DNA from: Lunularia cruciata | Lineage: Eukaryota; Streptophyta; Marchantiopsida; Lunulariales; Lunulariaceae | Reading direction: 5' to 3' | Assembly: GCA_948567375.1 (NCBI GenBank) | Contig: OX419757.1 | Location: forward strand, 14,074,001-14,138,000 | DNA length: 64,000 nt | Part shown: positions 35,837 to 46,459 of the stretch, one piece after another | How the letters are laid out: each line of letters opens with the position of its first letter | How positions within the stretch are numbered: position 1 is the stretch's first letter | Translations under genes and position numbers: made by a program | Notes under the pieces: model-generated | Told to the model about the DNA's origin: nothing | What the model saw: only the letters and a program-made list of their open reading frames with translations | The model's database searches: none

Positions 35837-35907
35837 GCGGATCGAGATTAAAGTTAAATTAGCTGCCTTCCAAGCAGAGGATATGGGTTCGATTCCCGTT
35901 ATCCGCT
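35837..35907 (+). tRNA. trnG-UCC: Mitochondrial-type tRNA-Gly(UCC), in nuclear DNA
   Basis: 71 nt that fold as a tRNA. The acceptor GCGGATC pairs with TATCCGC apart from one position and T is the discriminator. The D stem is GATT/AATT. The anticodon loop is CTTCCAA, giving anticodon UCC. The T arm is ATGGG-TTCGATT-CCCGT. The sequence resembles organellar trnG-UCC of seed-free plants rather than a nuclear tRNA-Gly. The outermost anticodon-stem pair (G-A) and the D arm are irregular, so it is probably a non-functional copy. It lies 28 bp upstream of an rps4 pseudogene, which supports mitochondrial origin. Confidence 0.7.
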
Positions 35908-35935
35908 ATGGCTAAAAACAAAAATTAACCCTCAT

Positions 35936-36529
35936 GTGTTTACATCAAGATTTCAAGTTTGTGGCCAAAACTTAGAAAAGGTTTGGCAGACCAAAAAACT
36001 CTACTCTAAAACATATGTACTCTAAAACATAAATTACTTATTTCGGAGCTTCACAACAACAAAAAAAATACAATCTGACTTCTCCATACAATTACAAACT
36101 ATAAAAGAGTTGTCCTCTTTTTAAGGGAATTTACCTATTAAAAACTGCAAAGGGCTAAAACGCACACTTATATAAGTAAAAGAAAAACAGTTTGCTATTC
36201 AATATAGAAAAAGGATTGGACGTTATTCTGGTTCGTCTTAATTCTTATTCGAGTAAGTTTCAAGCAAGGCATCTCATAAGTCATAAAAATATTGTGTCAA
36301 TCATAAAAAGGTTAATATTCAAGTATCCAACGGTGATCCTATATCTATTCAAGAAAATTCTTTAGATTTTTTCAAATCAAACACAAGACAAAATTTCCAA
36401 ACTAACTGAATAAGGAGAATGAAACCTAATCGTTTAGAATTAAATTATAAAACACTAAAAGCTGTGATATTATATGAACCTCAAAAAACACAATTTCCTC
36501 ATAAAATAGATCTAGACCTTATTGATTAA
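35936..36529 (+). pseudogene. rps4: Mitochondrial rps4 pseudogene (nuclear copy)
   Basis: Three-frame translation gives plant mitochondrial ribosomal protein S4 along its whole length, 594 bp from first to last codon. The N-terminus reads FTSRFQVCGQNLEKVWQTKK; the middle reads GNLPIKNCKG; the S4 RNA-binding domain reads GLDVILVRLN, ARHLISHKNI and VSNGDPISIQENSLDFF; the C-terminus reads LNYKTLKAVILYEPQ and KIDLDLID with a TAA at 36,527. The start codon has become GTG, and stops and frameshifts occur near 36,030, 36,130, 36,190 and 36,280. It is a decayed transfer of mitochondrial DNA, contiguous with the tRNA. The DNA continues to 36,797, where an R2-like copy interrupts it. Confidence 0.85.
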
Positions 36530-36797
36530 AAGGAATGAAAATTTAATATTTTTTTACCTTGTCAATTTTTTTATTTTTTCCCTATTAGTTTTATCGGAGC
36601 CTTCTACAACTTAGAGAATCCCATGGTCATTGCAGTGAGACTAGATGCTACGGACAAAAACCAGATGAATTCTCATCTTGAGGATCCAAGATGGATGCTA
36701 AAATAATGCATTATGACAAAAAAGAAAAAAATTTATGATAGTAAAAAATAATTTTTTGTTTCATCCAAGGGGTCCAAAACGATACTATTCTTTTTTG
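36530..36797. other. Continuation of organelle-like DNA up to the LINE insertion
   Basis: AT-rich sequence after rps4 with no gene recognised. A more GC-balanced patch lies at 36,590-36,700. The first copy of the 11-bp duplication gttttacaaaa is at 36,798-36,808. Confidence 0.4.
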
Positions 36798-36808
36798 GTT
36801 TTACAAAA

Positions 36809-39800
36809 GAGAAGAAAGCAGACCTCATAGAACACAAGAAGGATAGGAAGACCCCATCAAACCGTGCATCAAACCGTGCAAGGGAGAGACAAAAGAGGTA
36901 GAATGGGGCTAAGCCCCAATAGTATAGATATGAGAAATTTTCCCTACTACACTTAGATATCCAAGCTAAGCAAGTAGTAAGGTCTGCAAACTCTTGGAGC
37001 ATCCAAAGAAGGATCACCTAGAGTAATTGCCTTCCTATGAATTGGACCAGCCAATGCTCTCTGTAGAGCAATGGATACACGCTGTCTAAAGTATGCTACA
37101 AAGTATGAGAGTTAGAGTGGTACCTCTTGACGTCTAATATAATAAGCTCTTGCACACTCCCTAACAAATGTATTGAATGCTATGTCCATCCCTCCATATA
37201 ACTCCAAGACTAGAGGAACAAAGGGGTGACCTCACTGTATACCCCTATACTTGGAGACCTTGTGTGTTGCAACACCACTTGCTGCCCATCTAGGAGGATG
37301 AGTAAGCACTCCCTCTAAGATTGCATCACACTTAGGGTTTGTAGCCACAACATCCATCATTGTCACTTGATCATCTCGGACCAAGTATAAGTCTACTCTG
37401 ACAAGTGTCATCTGCAAAGAATATGAATGCTCCTTCAATACAAGGTATCCACTCTCTCGTACCATAGTACTCACATTATCCCTGATGGCATCATGGGTAT
37501 TTATCCATTGTCCACCATCAGGACATTGTGTCATATGGAATGTTGCTGCATTTAGTGTAGAACCACACCCACAAGTCAGTAATGAAGATGCATACAAGTG
37601 GACCAAACCTAGATAGAACCTCATTGCTATAGAGAAAGTAGCTAATGCGAGTTGGAATCCGCTAATGCATGGTTGAGCTAGGATCCAAGAGCTTGCACCC
37701 CTTGCTAGAGCAAGAACAAAAATGTGCTCTAGTTGCCCAAGGAATGGACAAGTCAACTAAGAGAGAATGTAGCATATGATGACATTGTCGCTCCATCAAG
37801 GAAGATTGCAAACCTCTAGTCTAATCTAATGGTAGTGAAGCAACGGATGGAAGATCCTCATGTGCCTGTGGAGATGGACCATCTATGGTTTTCCACAATG
37901 TGGAGAGAAAAGGATCCATCCTCCACCTCAATTGCATAAGTCTCCAAAACTAGCATATAAGCCATCACAAAAGAGGATGAAAGTAGGAGTGCCAAGAGAG
38001 CACAACTACCCAAAAATGCTATAGGTGTCATCTCCTTCATAGATAATAAGCCTACCTCTTTGCACAAGATTGGTAGAGATGCTTGTCTATGTGCCAAATC
38101 CCCCATCACACATTCAAATATCCTTGGTCTAATGATATCACCAAAAACTCCCATGATCCTCCTATCAAAAGCTCTCAAATGAGATAGGAAACTCAAGGAT
38201 GAGGGAGGTTGGTTGATAAGCAATACTAGAGGAGAGTATACCAAAAGCTACATGTGGATCTTCGAGTAGAGAAAGGTCATCCATAGGAAGAATACCTTAT
38301 GCAAGGACAACATCTAAGAAACATGTGACAAAATCCTTGGATCTTAGTGGCACTCCAAGAATACATAGTCCATATGTAGATGTGACATACCCCTCTAGAA
38401 GCTCATGGTGGAAAGGGATACCTGAAGGGAACCATACTCTATACTTTGACACCTTGACTCTCAAGCATACAAGATGTAACTTGATAGTCAAGTGATCAAA
38501 TGCTTGCCTAATTTGATCTATGTGGCCTACAATATGTGTATTTTCTTCTAAGGAGAGAAATACACAACTTGGCATGGCCAAAGTAATAATTAAGAGAGCT
38601 CTAAAGTGAGCTATGGCAAACAAAAGTCTCCCTAAAGGGTCTCCTAATTGTGTACCAACACTTGAGTCCAAGACGGTGAATCCTTCTGGTGACTACCCAT
38701 GCTAGTAGTAAAGGGAATTAGGAGAGGAATAAAACAATGACACAAATGGAATGAGACTCACCAAGGATCCATCAACCTCCATAAGCTCTCTGAAGATGGA
38801 TGCCCAAGAGACCCTATTAAAAGTGTTCTCAACATCCATCTATAGGACAACCCACTCTAGATGGATATCTAGGAGTGCCTTGATGCATAGGGAAATAGCC
38901 TCGCAACCTCCACATGTAGCTACTCCAAAATGATATGGAGTGAGGTGCTCTTGGAATTGAGATTGATGTTAAAGGACAATTGTGTGGCTAACAAAAATAT
39001 CTCTCCAATAGCAATTGATCTAATGCCTCCCTTGCCTTTCTCCATCACAAGAAGTCGACTAGCCCTTAACACCCAACTGATTGACAAAAGAATATCTTTC
39101 CTTGCTACTACTACAACTACTTGAAAAAACTCATAAATCCACTAGAGTGATCATTCACCTAAAAGAAATCTCTAGGATGCTCATATACCATCCTTGACAA
39201 GCCTCTTGAGGAGAGACAAGAGGCAGTGCACAACGCTTGTGCCAAAAGTAACTTATCAAGACATAAAAGCTGCTTAGGTTGATAATCTAAGATCTCTAAT
39301 GGTACTCCCTCTCATGCCATTGGATGTAGTGAGCATAGGGAAGAGATAGTCTCATCAGTGGGACTAGCTATAGACAAAGGCTGTAGCACTTGTACTGCTC
39401 TACTAAATTCTCTTGCTTGCTTGACCTAATGTACTACACTATTGTAATCAAGTGGTCTCTGTGGTATCTTGTGGTAGAATCTATCTCCTAAAATGTGTTG
39501 CCCTAACCGACTCCTCTTGTAGGGCAACACAATCTTCTACTCAGAATTGACAATCTAGCAATCACCTCTCTATGCCCCGCACACCCCCTTCTAGCATAAG
39601 AAAGGCACCATCAAGGAGAGTAAGAGGAATAAGAACTATGTTAACTTATACAAGGGATCACCTTCCAAACAATCAAGTGGTAGGCAAAAAGCTATCTAGC
39701 CTCATCATGGAGTGTAAGGGGTAACCTATGGAATAGACGTGTACATGGAAAACTAATCTCAAATAACTCCACAATACAACCTGCTTGAGATGCTAACCAC

Positions 39801-39960
39801 TCCCACTACTTGATTGGTATCCCTAGGACGGTCAACAGAGAGATAGAAGAAGTAAGCGTAATCTCGAGTGTCACCATTCTCGAGGTGGTCGCTCGCTTCA
39901 CATAAGCATCCCAAGTGGTCCAATCATAGTCCTTGTGCATCTTTCTCACAGGCTGTGGAA
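36809..39960 (-). mobile_element. R2-like LINE copy 2, 5'-truncated, with an 11-bp TSD
   Basis: Homologous to copy 1 from the 3' tail to just inside the N-terminal zinc finger, where homology stops near 39,950. Flanks gttttacaaaa (36,798-36,808) and gttttgcaaaa (39,961-39,971) match at 10 of 11 bases and fit target-primed insertion with 5' truncation. The tail has hairpin 2 at 36,842-36,858 and hairpin 1 at 36,905-36,917, containing the stop codon. The target is the mitochondrial-like DNA, not 28S rDNA. Confidence 0.8.
36909..39945 (-). pseudogene. R2-like ORF of copy 2 (RT inactive)
   Basis: Same domain order as copy 1. The RT fingers and palm are read across several frames at 38,300-39,350. 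The RT metal site is EEN at 38,540-38,548 instead of ADD, so this copy is catalytically dead. The zinc knuckle lies near 37,540-37,590 and the endonuclease segment VDLYLVRDDQV near 37,370-37,405. The last part, after an in-frame stop, reads RAYYIRRQEVPL, then YFVAYFRQRV, near 37,070-37,140. Copies 1 and 2 together cover every domain. Confidence 0.75.
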
Positions 39961-39971
39961 GTTTTGCAAAA

Positions 39972-40515
39972 TATATTTATGAATAAAACCTTTTGGATTA
40001 TAATCTGGTTTATAAAATTAAATTCATATATTCAATTTTAAATTCTGCTTTAAGACCCTTTAATTATAAAGATTTAGTTAAGGAGATTGTAACTAAGGCA
40101 TATTGTTATAGTATTAATAAAGTTAAAAATTTTAGAAGTAAATTTAAGGCCTGTGATAGGCTAACAGATTACAGTAAAGTAACTTGGAAGGATCACGAAG
40201 CTTATTGGTGTAACTATAGACCAATGAAAATATATTAGAAGTTTTAGTGGGTTTTGATTCAGAATATGTTCAAAATGATTTCAATAGTAAACCTTCCAAG
40301 GATGATAAGTCTTTTGTAGGTGTGTCAAAAAGACACACCCATGGAGAATAATGTTTCCAAGAATTAAATGCTAAAGATATAAAGAGGTTCAAAGATAGGA
40401 ACCAGAGTTTTCATTTTATGTCCAATAATAAGGTATTGTCTTACCAACTATTGATTGTGAGCATTGATCTGGGAGTTAATTCAAATCATATTATTTTGAC
40501 TGAAATTTCTTAAGT
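39972..40515 (+). pseudogene. Exonuclease/polymerase-like fragment, possibly from a mitochondrial linear plasmid
   Basis: An 81-codon frame (39,993-40,238) followed, after a one-base shift, by a segment reading VLVGFDSEYV and, 70 codons on, NNKVLSYQLLIV. The D-S-E and LSYQ pair resembles the first exonuclease motif of DEDD-type 3'-5' exonucleases in family-B DNA polymerases, such as those of organellar linear plasmids. Codon use is very AT-rich, as in organelles. It directly continues the rps4/trnG segment once copy 2 is removed. An internal TAA near 40,351 breaks the frame. The family call rests on one motif and is tentative. Confidence 0.4.
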
Positions 40516-40592
40516 ATAACTAGTATTAGCCCCGTGCATGCTCATAGAAGAAAAGACCCTCTTTAACATACATTGTCTCTCCATCCATCCCC
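40516..40592 (+). repeat. Short copy of repeat X
   Basis: Begins tataactagtattagccccg and ends with tccatccatcccc. A longer version with an additional internal segment lies at 40,936-41,068. The two X copies bracket the tandem LINE tails. Confidence 0.6.
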
Positions 40593-40932
40593 ATTTTTTT
40601 CATATTGACTCTATTGGGGTTTAGCTCCATTTTACCTATGTTATCTCACCCTTGTATGGGTTGATGGGGTCTTCCCATCCTGCGTGTTTTCTATGCGGTC
40701 GCCTTTTCTTCTTTTTAAGCAATCACTCTAGGTGTGTTTCTTCGGATGCTCCAATTATTTATATACCACACAACTTGTATAACTAGGATATTTTAGGTGT
40801 AGTAGGGCAGAATTTTCATATAGACTCTATTGAGGCTTAGCCCTATTTTACCATTTTTCATCTCTCCCTTATTAGGCTTGATGGGGTCTTCCCATCTATC
40901 ATTTTTTATTCGCAGTCGCACTTCTTTTTAAA
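40593..40932 (+). mobile_element. Two tandem R2-like 3' tails, plus strand
   Basis: Head-to-tail, both opposite in orientation to the large copies. Tail 1 has hairpin 1 at 40,616-40,628 (GGGGTTTAGCTCC) and hairpin 2 at 40,663-40,679 (GATGGGGTCTTCCCATC). Tail 2 starts near 40,740, includes the last coding segment (DILGVVGQNFHIDSI, then the stop), hairpin 1 at 40,832-40,844 and hairpin 2 at 40,880-40,896. Both end in a T-rich block after a cggtcgcc- or cagtcgca-like block. They mark the true 3' end of the element. Confidence 0.75.
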
Positions 40933-40935
40933 TAT

Positions 40936-41068
40936 AACTAATATTAGTCCCGTGAATGATGCTGCACATGGTAAAAGAACCCTCTTAAACGTCCCTCTCC
41001 CAGCCTTTGTCCTCGTCCAAAAACAATTTCATCCATCGTCTCTCCATCCATCCCCTTAAGTAATATCA
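40936..41068 (+). repeat. Long copy of repeat X
   Basis: Begins tataactaatattagtcccg, contains a central segment missing from the first X copy, and ends tctctccatccatcccc. Its nature is unknown; it has no coding content. Confidence 0.55.
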
Positions 41069-42514
41069 CCTTAATATCACCCGTTGTCTTCGTCTTTAGA
41101 TATAGTTCCGTCCAAGGTTCCATCCGTTGTCCACGTCCCCAGGAACCCTTCCGTCCCCTAGGGACTTACCCTACTAGTAGTAGGCGACGATCACCACTTA
41201 AGATACTGCAGTTAACTTGCTCCCTCATGTTGGATAGGTGGAAACGCAGGCGATGCTTTTCATAACTGTTTCCGTTGTCAAATAATTGCAGCTGGTGAAA
41301 TTCCTTTTCATGGCAACACCTGTGTAGTGCTCTATGGCTCGAAGAATAGTTTGTTACTCAAACGGGAATCTGTTCTGACAATATCATAGCGTCACTTTAT
41401 CCCCTAGAATGAAATGAAACGAGTTTCTTTCCATCCCTGCTAGTAAGAATATGAAAGAAACGATGGCCGAACAGACCTGTTGTCCAGGACTGTTATATCG
41501 AAATTACTATACAATTGGTTGTAATGTCATTGAAGCAACGGGCCACCAGATTTGTACTGATATCGGACGACCTTGAGTCGAATTGCACCGCTGGGGAAAA
41601 GATAGTCTTTTCCAGCGCGAGTTGCCCAGAATTACACCTGTATTTATCGAATAAAGGATGTGTAATCACCGGCATGGGCTACCTCTTCCTCAAGAAGATG
41701 CTAGACCGATCATGTGATCAACCATCGGGATGGATCCATGATCCATCGATCCAGTCGGGACTAATAAGTAAGGAAAGGTCTACAGGACGGGAGACATCAG
41801 GAATCTGATCTCATACTGCATACCGATTTAGACGCCTCTAGGTGATACAATAGCTTCACCGACCATTGTCGAAATTAGGACTTGGATCATTAATCACGAG
41901 CCTAGGAGACTGATTTTTCAGAATAATACTAATGTCACCTAAGATTCATAGAAGGCGTCACTCTGACTGTACGAGTTACTTTTCCATCTTTGGGCAAGCT
42001 ATGCTCATGTCAAATCATTTCAGAAGCGCATACCTTTGGCTGAAAAGCGTGAGGATCAGAAGACGGATTCAAAACATTTTGGCATCTAGCTTTTATTCAG
42101 TGGGCGTCGTTGAGGGGACGCGGCGGTTATTCAGGGATCCACCTGTAATTTCTTAGCCTACTCAAAGCAGTTCGCACCTGATGAACTCGCGAGTCTAGTG
42201 GCATCTAGATTGTAGACGTATGACGTCTAGATATAGATCTAGACGTGATATGTCTAGATCTACATTATCACTTTGCATTGTCCGAGTGTCTTCCTGGGCG
42301 AGCAAGGGTAAATGATTGATGTTGGACAAGCAGGAGAACACGTATATCACGTCGAAGCACTTGCCGGTTTGGGTCCAAAGTTTCTCTCGACGGCATGGAG
42401 GTCTTCTCATTTCAAGTACCTGATATGGACTTAGGAGTACCCCAACTTGGTCGACATAGCGGCACCCCAAGTCAAGGTCAAGCAAAACGATTTAATAGAG
42501 AAAAATGCAACCGT
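41069..42514. other. No gene; palindrome cluster
   Basis: Balanced base composition and no supportable gene. A dense run of TCTAGA/AGATCTAGA motifs lies at 42,190-42,265, and an inverted repeat GATGGATCCATGATCCATC at about 41,730-41,748. The 97-codon frame at 41,515 overlaps an antisense frame and has no motif. Confidence 0.4.
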
Positions 42515-44132
42515 GTGCGAAAACAAGAAGGATGGGAACACCCCATCAAGCCGTATAAGGAGAAAGACAAGGGGAAAATGGGGCTAAGCCCCAATAGTAT
42601 AGTATGTAAGAGGAATCTGCCCTACCGCACTTAAGATATCTGAGTTATGCAAGCATCCGAAGAAGCATCATCTAATAATATTGGTCTCCTATGGATTGTA
42701 CCAACCAATGCTCTTTGTAGAGCAATGACCACATGTTATCTAGAATATATTATGAAATATGAAAGTGAGAGTGATACCCCCTCACGTTTAGAATGATATG
42801 CTTTGTGCGTGTTTGACAAATATGTCAAATGCAAAGTCCATTGGTCCATATAACTCCAAGGCTAGAGGAACAAAGAAGTGACCTCACTTTGTACCCCTAT
42901 ACTTGGAGACCTTGCATGTTGCAGCTCCGCTTGCCGCCCATCTAGGAGGATGGGTGGTCACCTTCCCTGACATTGCATCGAGTGTAGTGCTTGTAACCAT
43001 AATCTCTGCTACTATCACCTAATCATCTTGGACCAAGTATAAATCTACCTTGACTTGTGTGGTTTGAAAAGCATACCAATGCTCCTTCCAAGCAAGGTAT
43101 CCACTCTCTCGTGTCATGGCAAACATTGTATCCTTGATAGCATCTTGGGTAGTTATCCTCTATCCTCCAAAAGTAGTTGGTGTGAGTCAAAATGCCCTAA
43201 TGCATGGTTGACCTAGGATCTAAGAGCCTTCACCCTTGCCAAAGCAAGAGCAAAGACTCGCTCTAGTAGCATGAGGAACGGATGAGTCAACTAAGAGAGA
43301 ATGTAATGTATATTGAAATTGTTGTTCCATCAAGGAAGATTGCAAACCTCTAGTCCAAGCTAATGATAGGGAAGTAAAGGATGGAAGGTCCTCTTGCGCC
43401 TATGGATTCATACCATCTCTCATCTACAACAATAACACTTGTAGTGAAAAAGATTCATCCTCCACCTCAATCACATACACCTCCAAGATTGACCTATCAA
43501 CAAGCACAAAATGAGAGGAAAGAAGAGTATTATGAGAGCTCAACTACCCAAAAATGCTATAAGTGTTGTCTCTTCCATAAATAGTAGCCCAACCCTTTTG
43601 CAAAAGATTGGTAGAGATGTCTATCTATATGCCAAATCCTTTGTCATAAACTCAAATGTCCATGGTCCAATGATATCACAATGACACCCATAATCCTCTT
43701 ATCAAACACTCTCAAACATGATAAGGTCATAGAAGGAGGAATTGTGCAAAGAAGGTAGGTTGGTCTACATGAAAATACTAGAGGACAGTACACAAAATGC
43801 CACCTATAGATCTCTTACAAGGAGGTCATCCACGTGAAGAATATCCTCTACAAGGGCTACATCTAGGAAGAGTGTGACAAAATCCTCATATCCTACGGGC
43901 ACTCCAAGAATATGTAGGCCAATTATAGATTTGAAACACTCCTTTAGAAGCTGGTGGTGAGGAGGAATACCTAAAGGGGACCATGCTCTACACTTTAACA
44001 CCTTGACTCTCAAGCCTACAAGATGAAGCTCAATAGTCAAAGTGGTCAAAAGCTTGCCTAATCTGATCTATAGGGCTCACAATGTATGTATTATTTGCCA
44101 AGGAAGAGAAAATACAACTTGGCATGGCCAAA
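42515..44132 (-). mobile_element. R2-like LINE copy 3, 3' part
   Basis: Tail with hairpin 2 at 42,531-42,547 and a perfect hairpin 1 at 42,580-42,592, then decayed endonuclease, thumb and RT coding sequence. An 81-codon frame at 43,804-44,049 reads IELHLVGLRVKVLKC and HILGVPVGYEDFV, matching copies 1 and 2. It is cut at 44,132 by element B and continues at 50,647. The endonuclease has an internal deletion near 43,165-43,185 relative to copy 1. Confidence 0.8.
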
Positions 44133-44836
44133 TGTAATACCAAGAGCTAGCCATATGATCTAGATGTGAAATTTGGTTTGGTAACATATAGAATGATGTT
44201 ATACATGATGGTCAAAATAGATCAAATAGAAGTATCACCAAAAGAGTACTTCTACTAATAGAGCAGAAACCAAAATAGACTTGAGAACCTTAGAACCAAT
44301 AGCTAGACATATGATTTAAACGTGAGAATTGGCTTGGTAACATCTGGAAAGATGTTACACATGATGTACTAAACAGATCAGAAAGAGGTATCACCAAAAT
44401 ATGCTTGAAATCTTTGAAGGCAATTTTGGAGGCCTAAACGGATGAATTAGGCCTCAAAAATGTGCATATTCCCCCCCCCCCCCCACAGAGGAAAGGTTGG
44501 CCTTCCCCCTCTAGTTTGTCTCATTGAGAGCTTTCCAATGGTACCTTACGTGATTCTGAGACTCCTACACAAAGATTCCTTAAAAGATTCCCTCCGGTCA
44601 AAGCTTGTTTGACCAACTAGATAGGACCGAGACCAACATGTCACCCATCCAAGTAAGTAATCCAAGGGTGGAGCTTGCTGACATGTCACCTATCTGTGTG
44701 CCAAATCCTATGGTGGAGCTTCCTTGGAGGAGATCCTCTTTGTCTATATAATAAAGAGAAGGTGCTCCTTTGGAGCACCAAATGTTGAGTGTGTAATTTG
44801 TGTTTCTCTCTCTTCTCTTGTCCTTGGAGTATTACA
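44133..44836 (+). repeat. 5' LTR of element B
   Basis: 704 bp, TGTAATACC...TATTACA. It includes a run of C at 44,471-44,484, a TATATAATA box near 44,746-44,754 and a perfect 8-bp hairpin at 44,761-44,779 (GGTGCTCCTTTGGAGCACC), likely in the transcribed R region. The 3' LTR is 739 bp and has lost the starting TG (TA at 49,908). Confidence 0.9.
44761..44779 (+). other. LTR hairpin just after the TATA box
   Basis: GGTGCTCC-TTT-GGAGCACC, a perfect inverted repeat. It recurs with one change in the 3' LTR of B (50,572-50,590) and in the solo LTRs E and F. It is missing from both LTRs of element C. Confidence 0.75.
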
Positions 44837-44837
44837 A

Positions 44838-44849
44838 TGGTATCAAAGC
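44838..44849 (+). other. Primer-binding site of element B
   Basis: TGGTATCAAAGC immediately after the LTR, one mismatch from the initiator-Met tRNA complement. The sister element C keeps TGGTATCAGAGC (minus strand, near 61,991-62,002). Confidence 0.85.
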
Positions 44850-44976
44850 AAGTGTTTTAGTCCAAGAGAGTGGATCACCCCTCTTGGAAGAGCACAAACT
44901 ATTGAAATTGAGTAATTTGAGGTGGAGAACATAGAGTAATTGCTAGACTTAGGAAGGACTTTAGAGAGCGGACGGG

Positions 44977-46360
44977 ATGGATGCATCGGGAGGACAATTT
45001 CCAGCACCTAGCTTTCCATTCCCAAATCCATTCCATATCAAGGTTATGTACATCCAGCGTGAGCAAATGAGTGTATCGCTAGTTTATCACTTTGGCGCAA
45101 AATTCATAGATAGGATGATGAACTCACCAAACCCGGTGATTCTACCTGTGGTGATATATGACAGAGAGTTGGATTTGACAATCTACATTCTACTATGATG
45201 ATATGGATGTGAATGCCCCAAATCTTCTCCCTTTCAACACTCAAGTAGAAATCCGTTATGTGGTGAGACCGAAAGTGATGTTTAGAGATTTTGTGGTTAG
45301 AAATTTTGGCGAGGAGTATTATCAACGAGTGATAGCTTCTAAGGTCCCAATGGTAGTTCTGATAGTTTGTGCGCCTTCCAGAGTGATCATATTGACATTG
45401 TATTGAAGTAGACATTAGCAATTGAGTGTTGCAAGAACCATGGATCCGCAATTGCAAGAGTTGGTGCAAGGAATGCAAGGGATGTTGAATGAACTTCAAG
45501 AGATTAAGATGACCATGGAGACATTACAAAGTCAAGTGTAGATGCTCTGGAATGATCAAGCCATGCAAGAAGAAGAGCCATCTCAAAACCCAATACCTAC
45601 AACAGAAGTACTTGAGAGGCACCTGTGCCTATGAACCCTATCAACGATGAAGCCACATTGCTACTCTGGATGAAGAAGACCTGCAACATGGAGCCTCACA
45701 AGGAGCAGTATATGATGGGAGTAGTGGAAAATTGGATCTCAAGAATGAATCGATATTTCCAATTTTTCTCAATATAGATCACGGAGCATGCTGTAGGCGT
45801 GTTTGTATGAAGGTACTTGACCAATAAAGCCCTCACATGGTATGATGCTTGGGAAAGATCCATGTTGGCAGAGAGAAGGGAGGTCACGTGGACATCAATG
45901 CAAGAAGGATTGTTGCAGAATTTCCAATCGATGGATTTTGTGCAGATGGCTTGAACCTGACTATGGAGATTGAGACAAAAGAACAATGTATAAGAGTATG
46001 TGGAGGCATTTCTGGATCTACAAGTTGCAATAACCGACATGAGTCCAACAGAGGCTCTCAACAATTTCAAACGAGGGTTAAAGGAGCGGATTTGCCAAGA
46101 AGTCATGGTGTTAAATCCTCGCATGATATTTGAAGCCATTGCTTATGCACAAAGAATCACAAGAGTGTTGGGTGGAGGTGAAAGAGTAGTTCCACATCAA
46201 CATTATTTTGAGATCAAGGAGCACGACCGCTTCAAGGGGAGCATGGACAGATAGAAGAACAAAGAGATAGAGTCTCACATGGAGAAGGAACTCAAGGAGA
46301 ACAATGCCATTGTTATAATTGTGGCCGTATTGGGCACATATCTACCAACTGTTGCACTTG
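44977..46360 (+). pseudogene. gag pseudogene of element B
   Basis: Begins with an ATG at 44,977 (MDASGGQFPAP). It has coiled or charged middle blocks (LNELQEIKMTMETLQSQ near 45,490), a capsid-like block (EAFLDLQVAITDMSPTEALN) at 46,000 and a CCHC knuckle C-YN-C-GRIG-H-ISTN-C near 46,314-46,355. Stops and at least two frameshifts break it. Elements C and D share the same Gag. Confidence 0.8.
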
Positions 46361-46459
46361 TTTCCATAGAGGCCCTTGGCCTTCATACAGGCAATCTTTG
46401 AATAACATGGAGAGGCGCATTGAAGAAGAGGAGGTAGAAAACACTTTGGAAAACAAAGA

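Noticed and set aside
36530-36797. Further mitochondrial gene after rps4
   Set aside because: A short frame is visible near 36,590-36,700 but no mitochondrial protein could be recognised.
41515-41808. 97-codon frame in a balanced-composition region
   Set aside because: An antisense frame overlaps it and no protein family pattern is visible.
44471-44484. Poly-C run as a functional G-quadruplex site
   Set aside because: A single homopolymer run, shorter and interrupted in the partner LTR; probably slippage.
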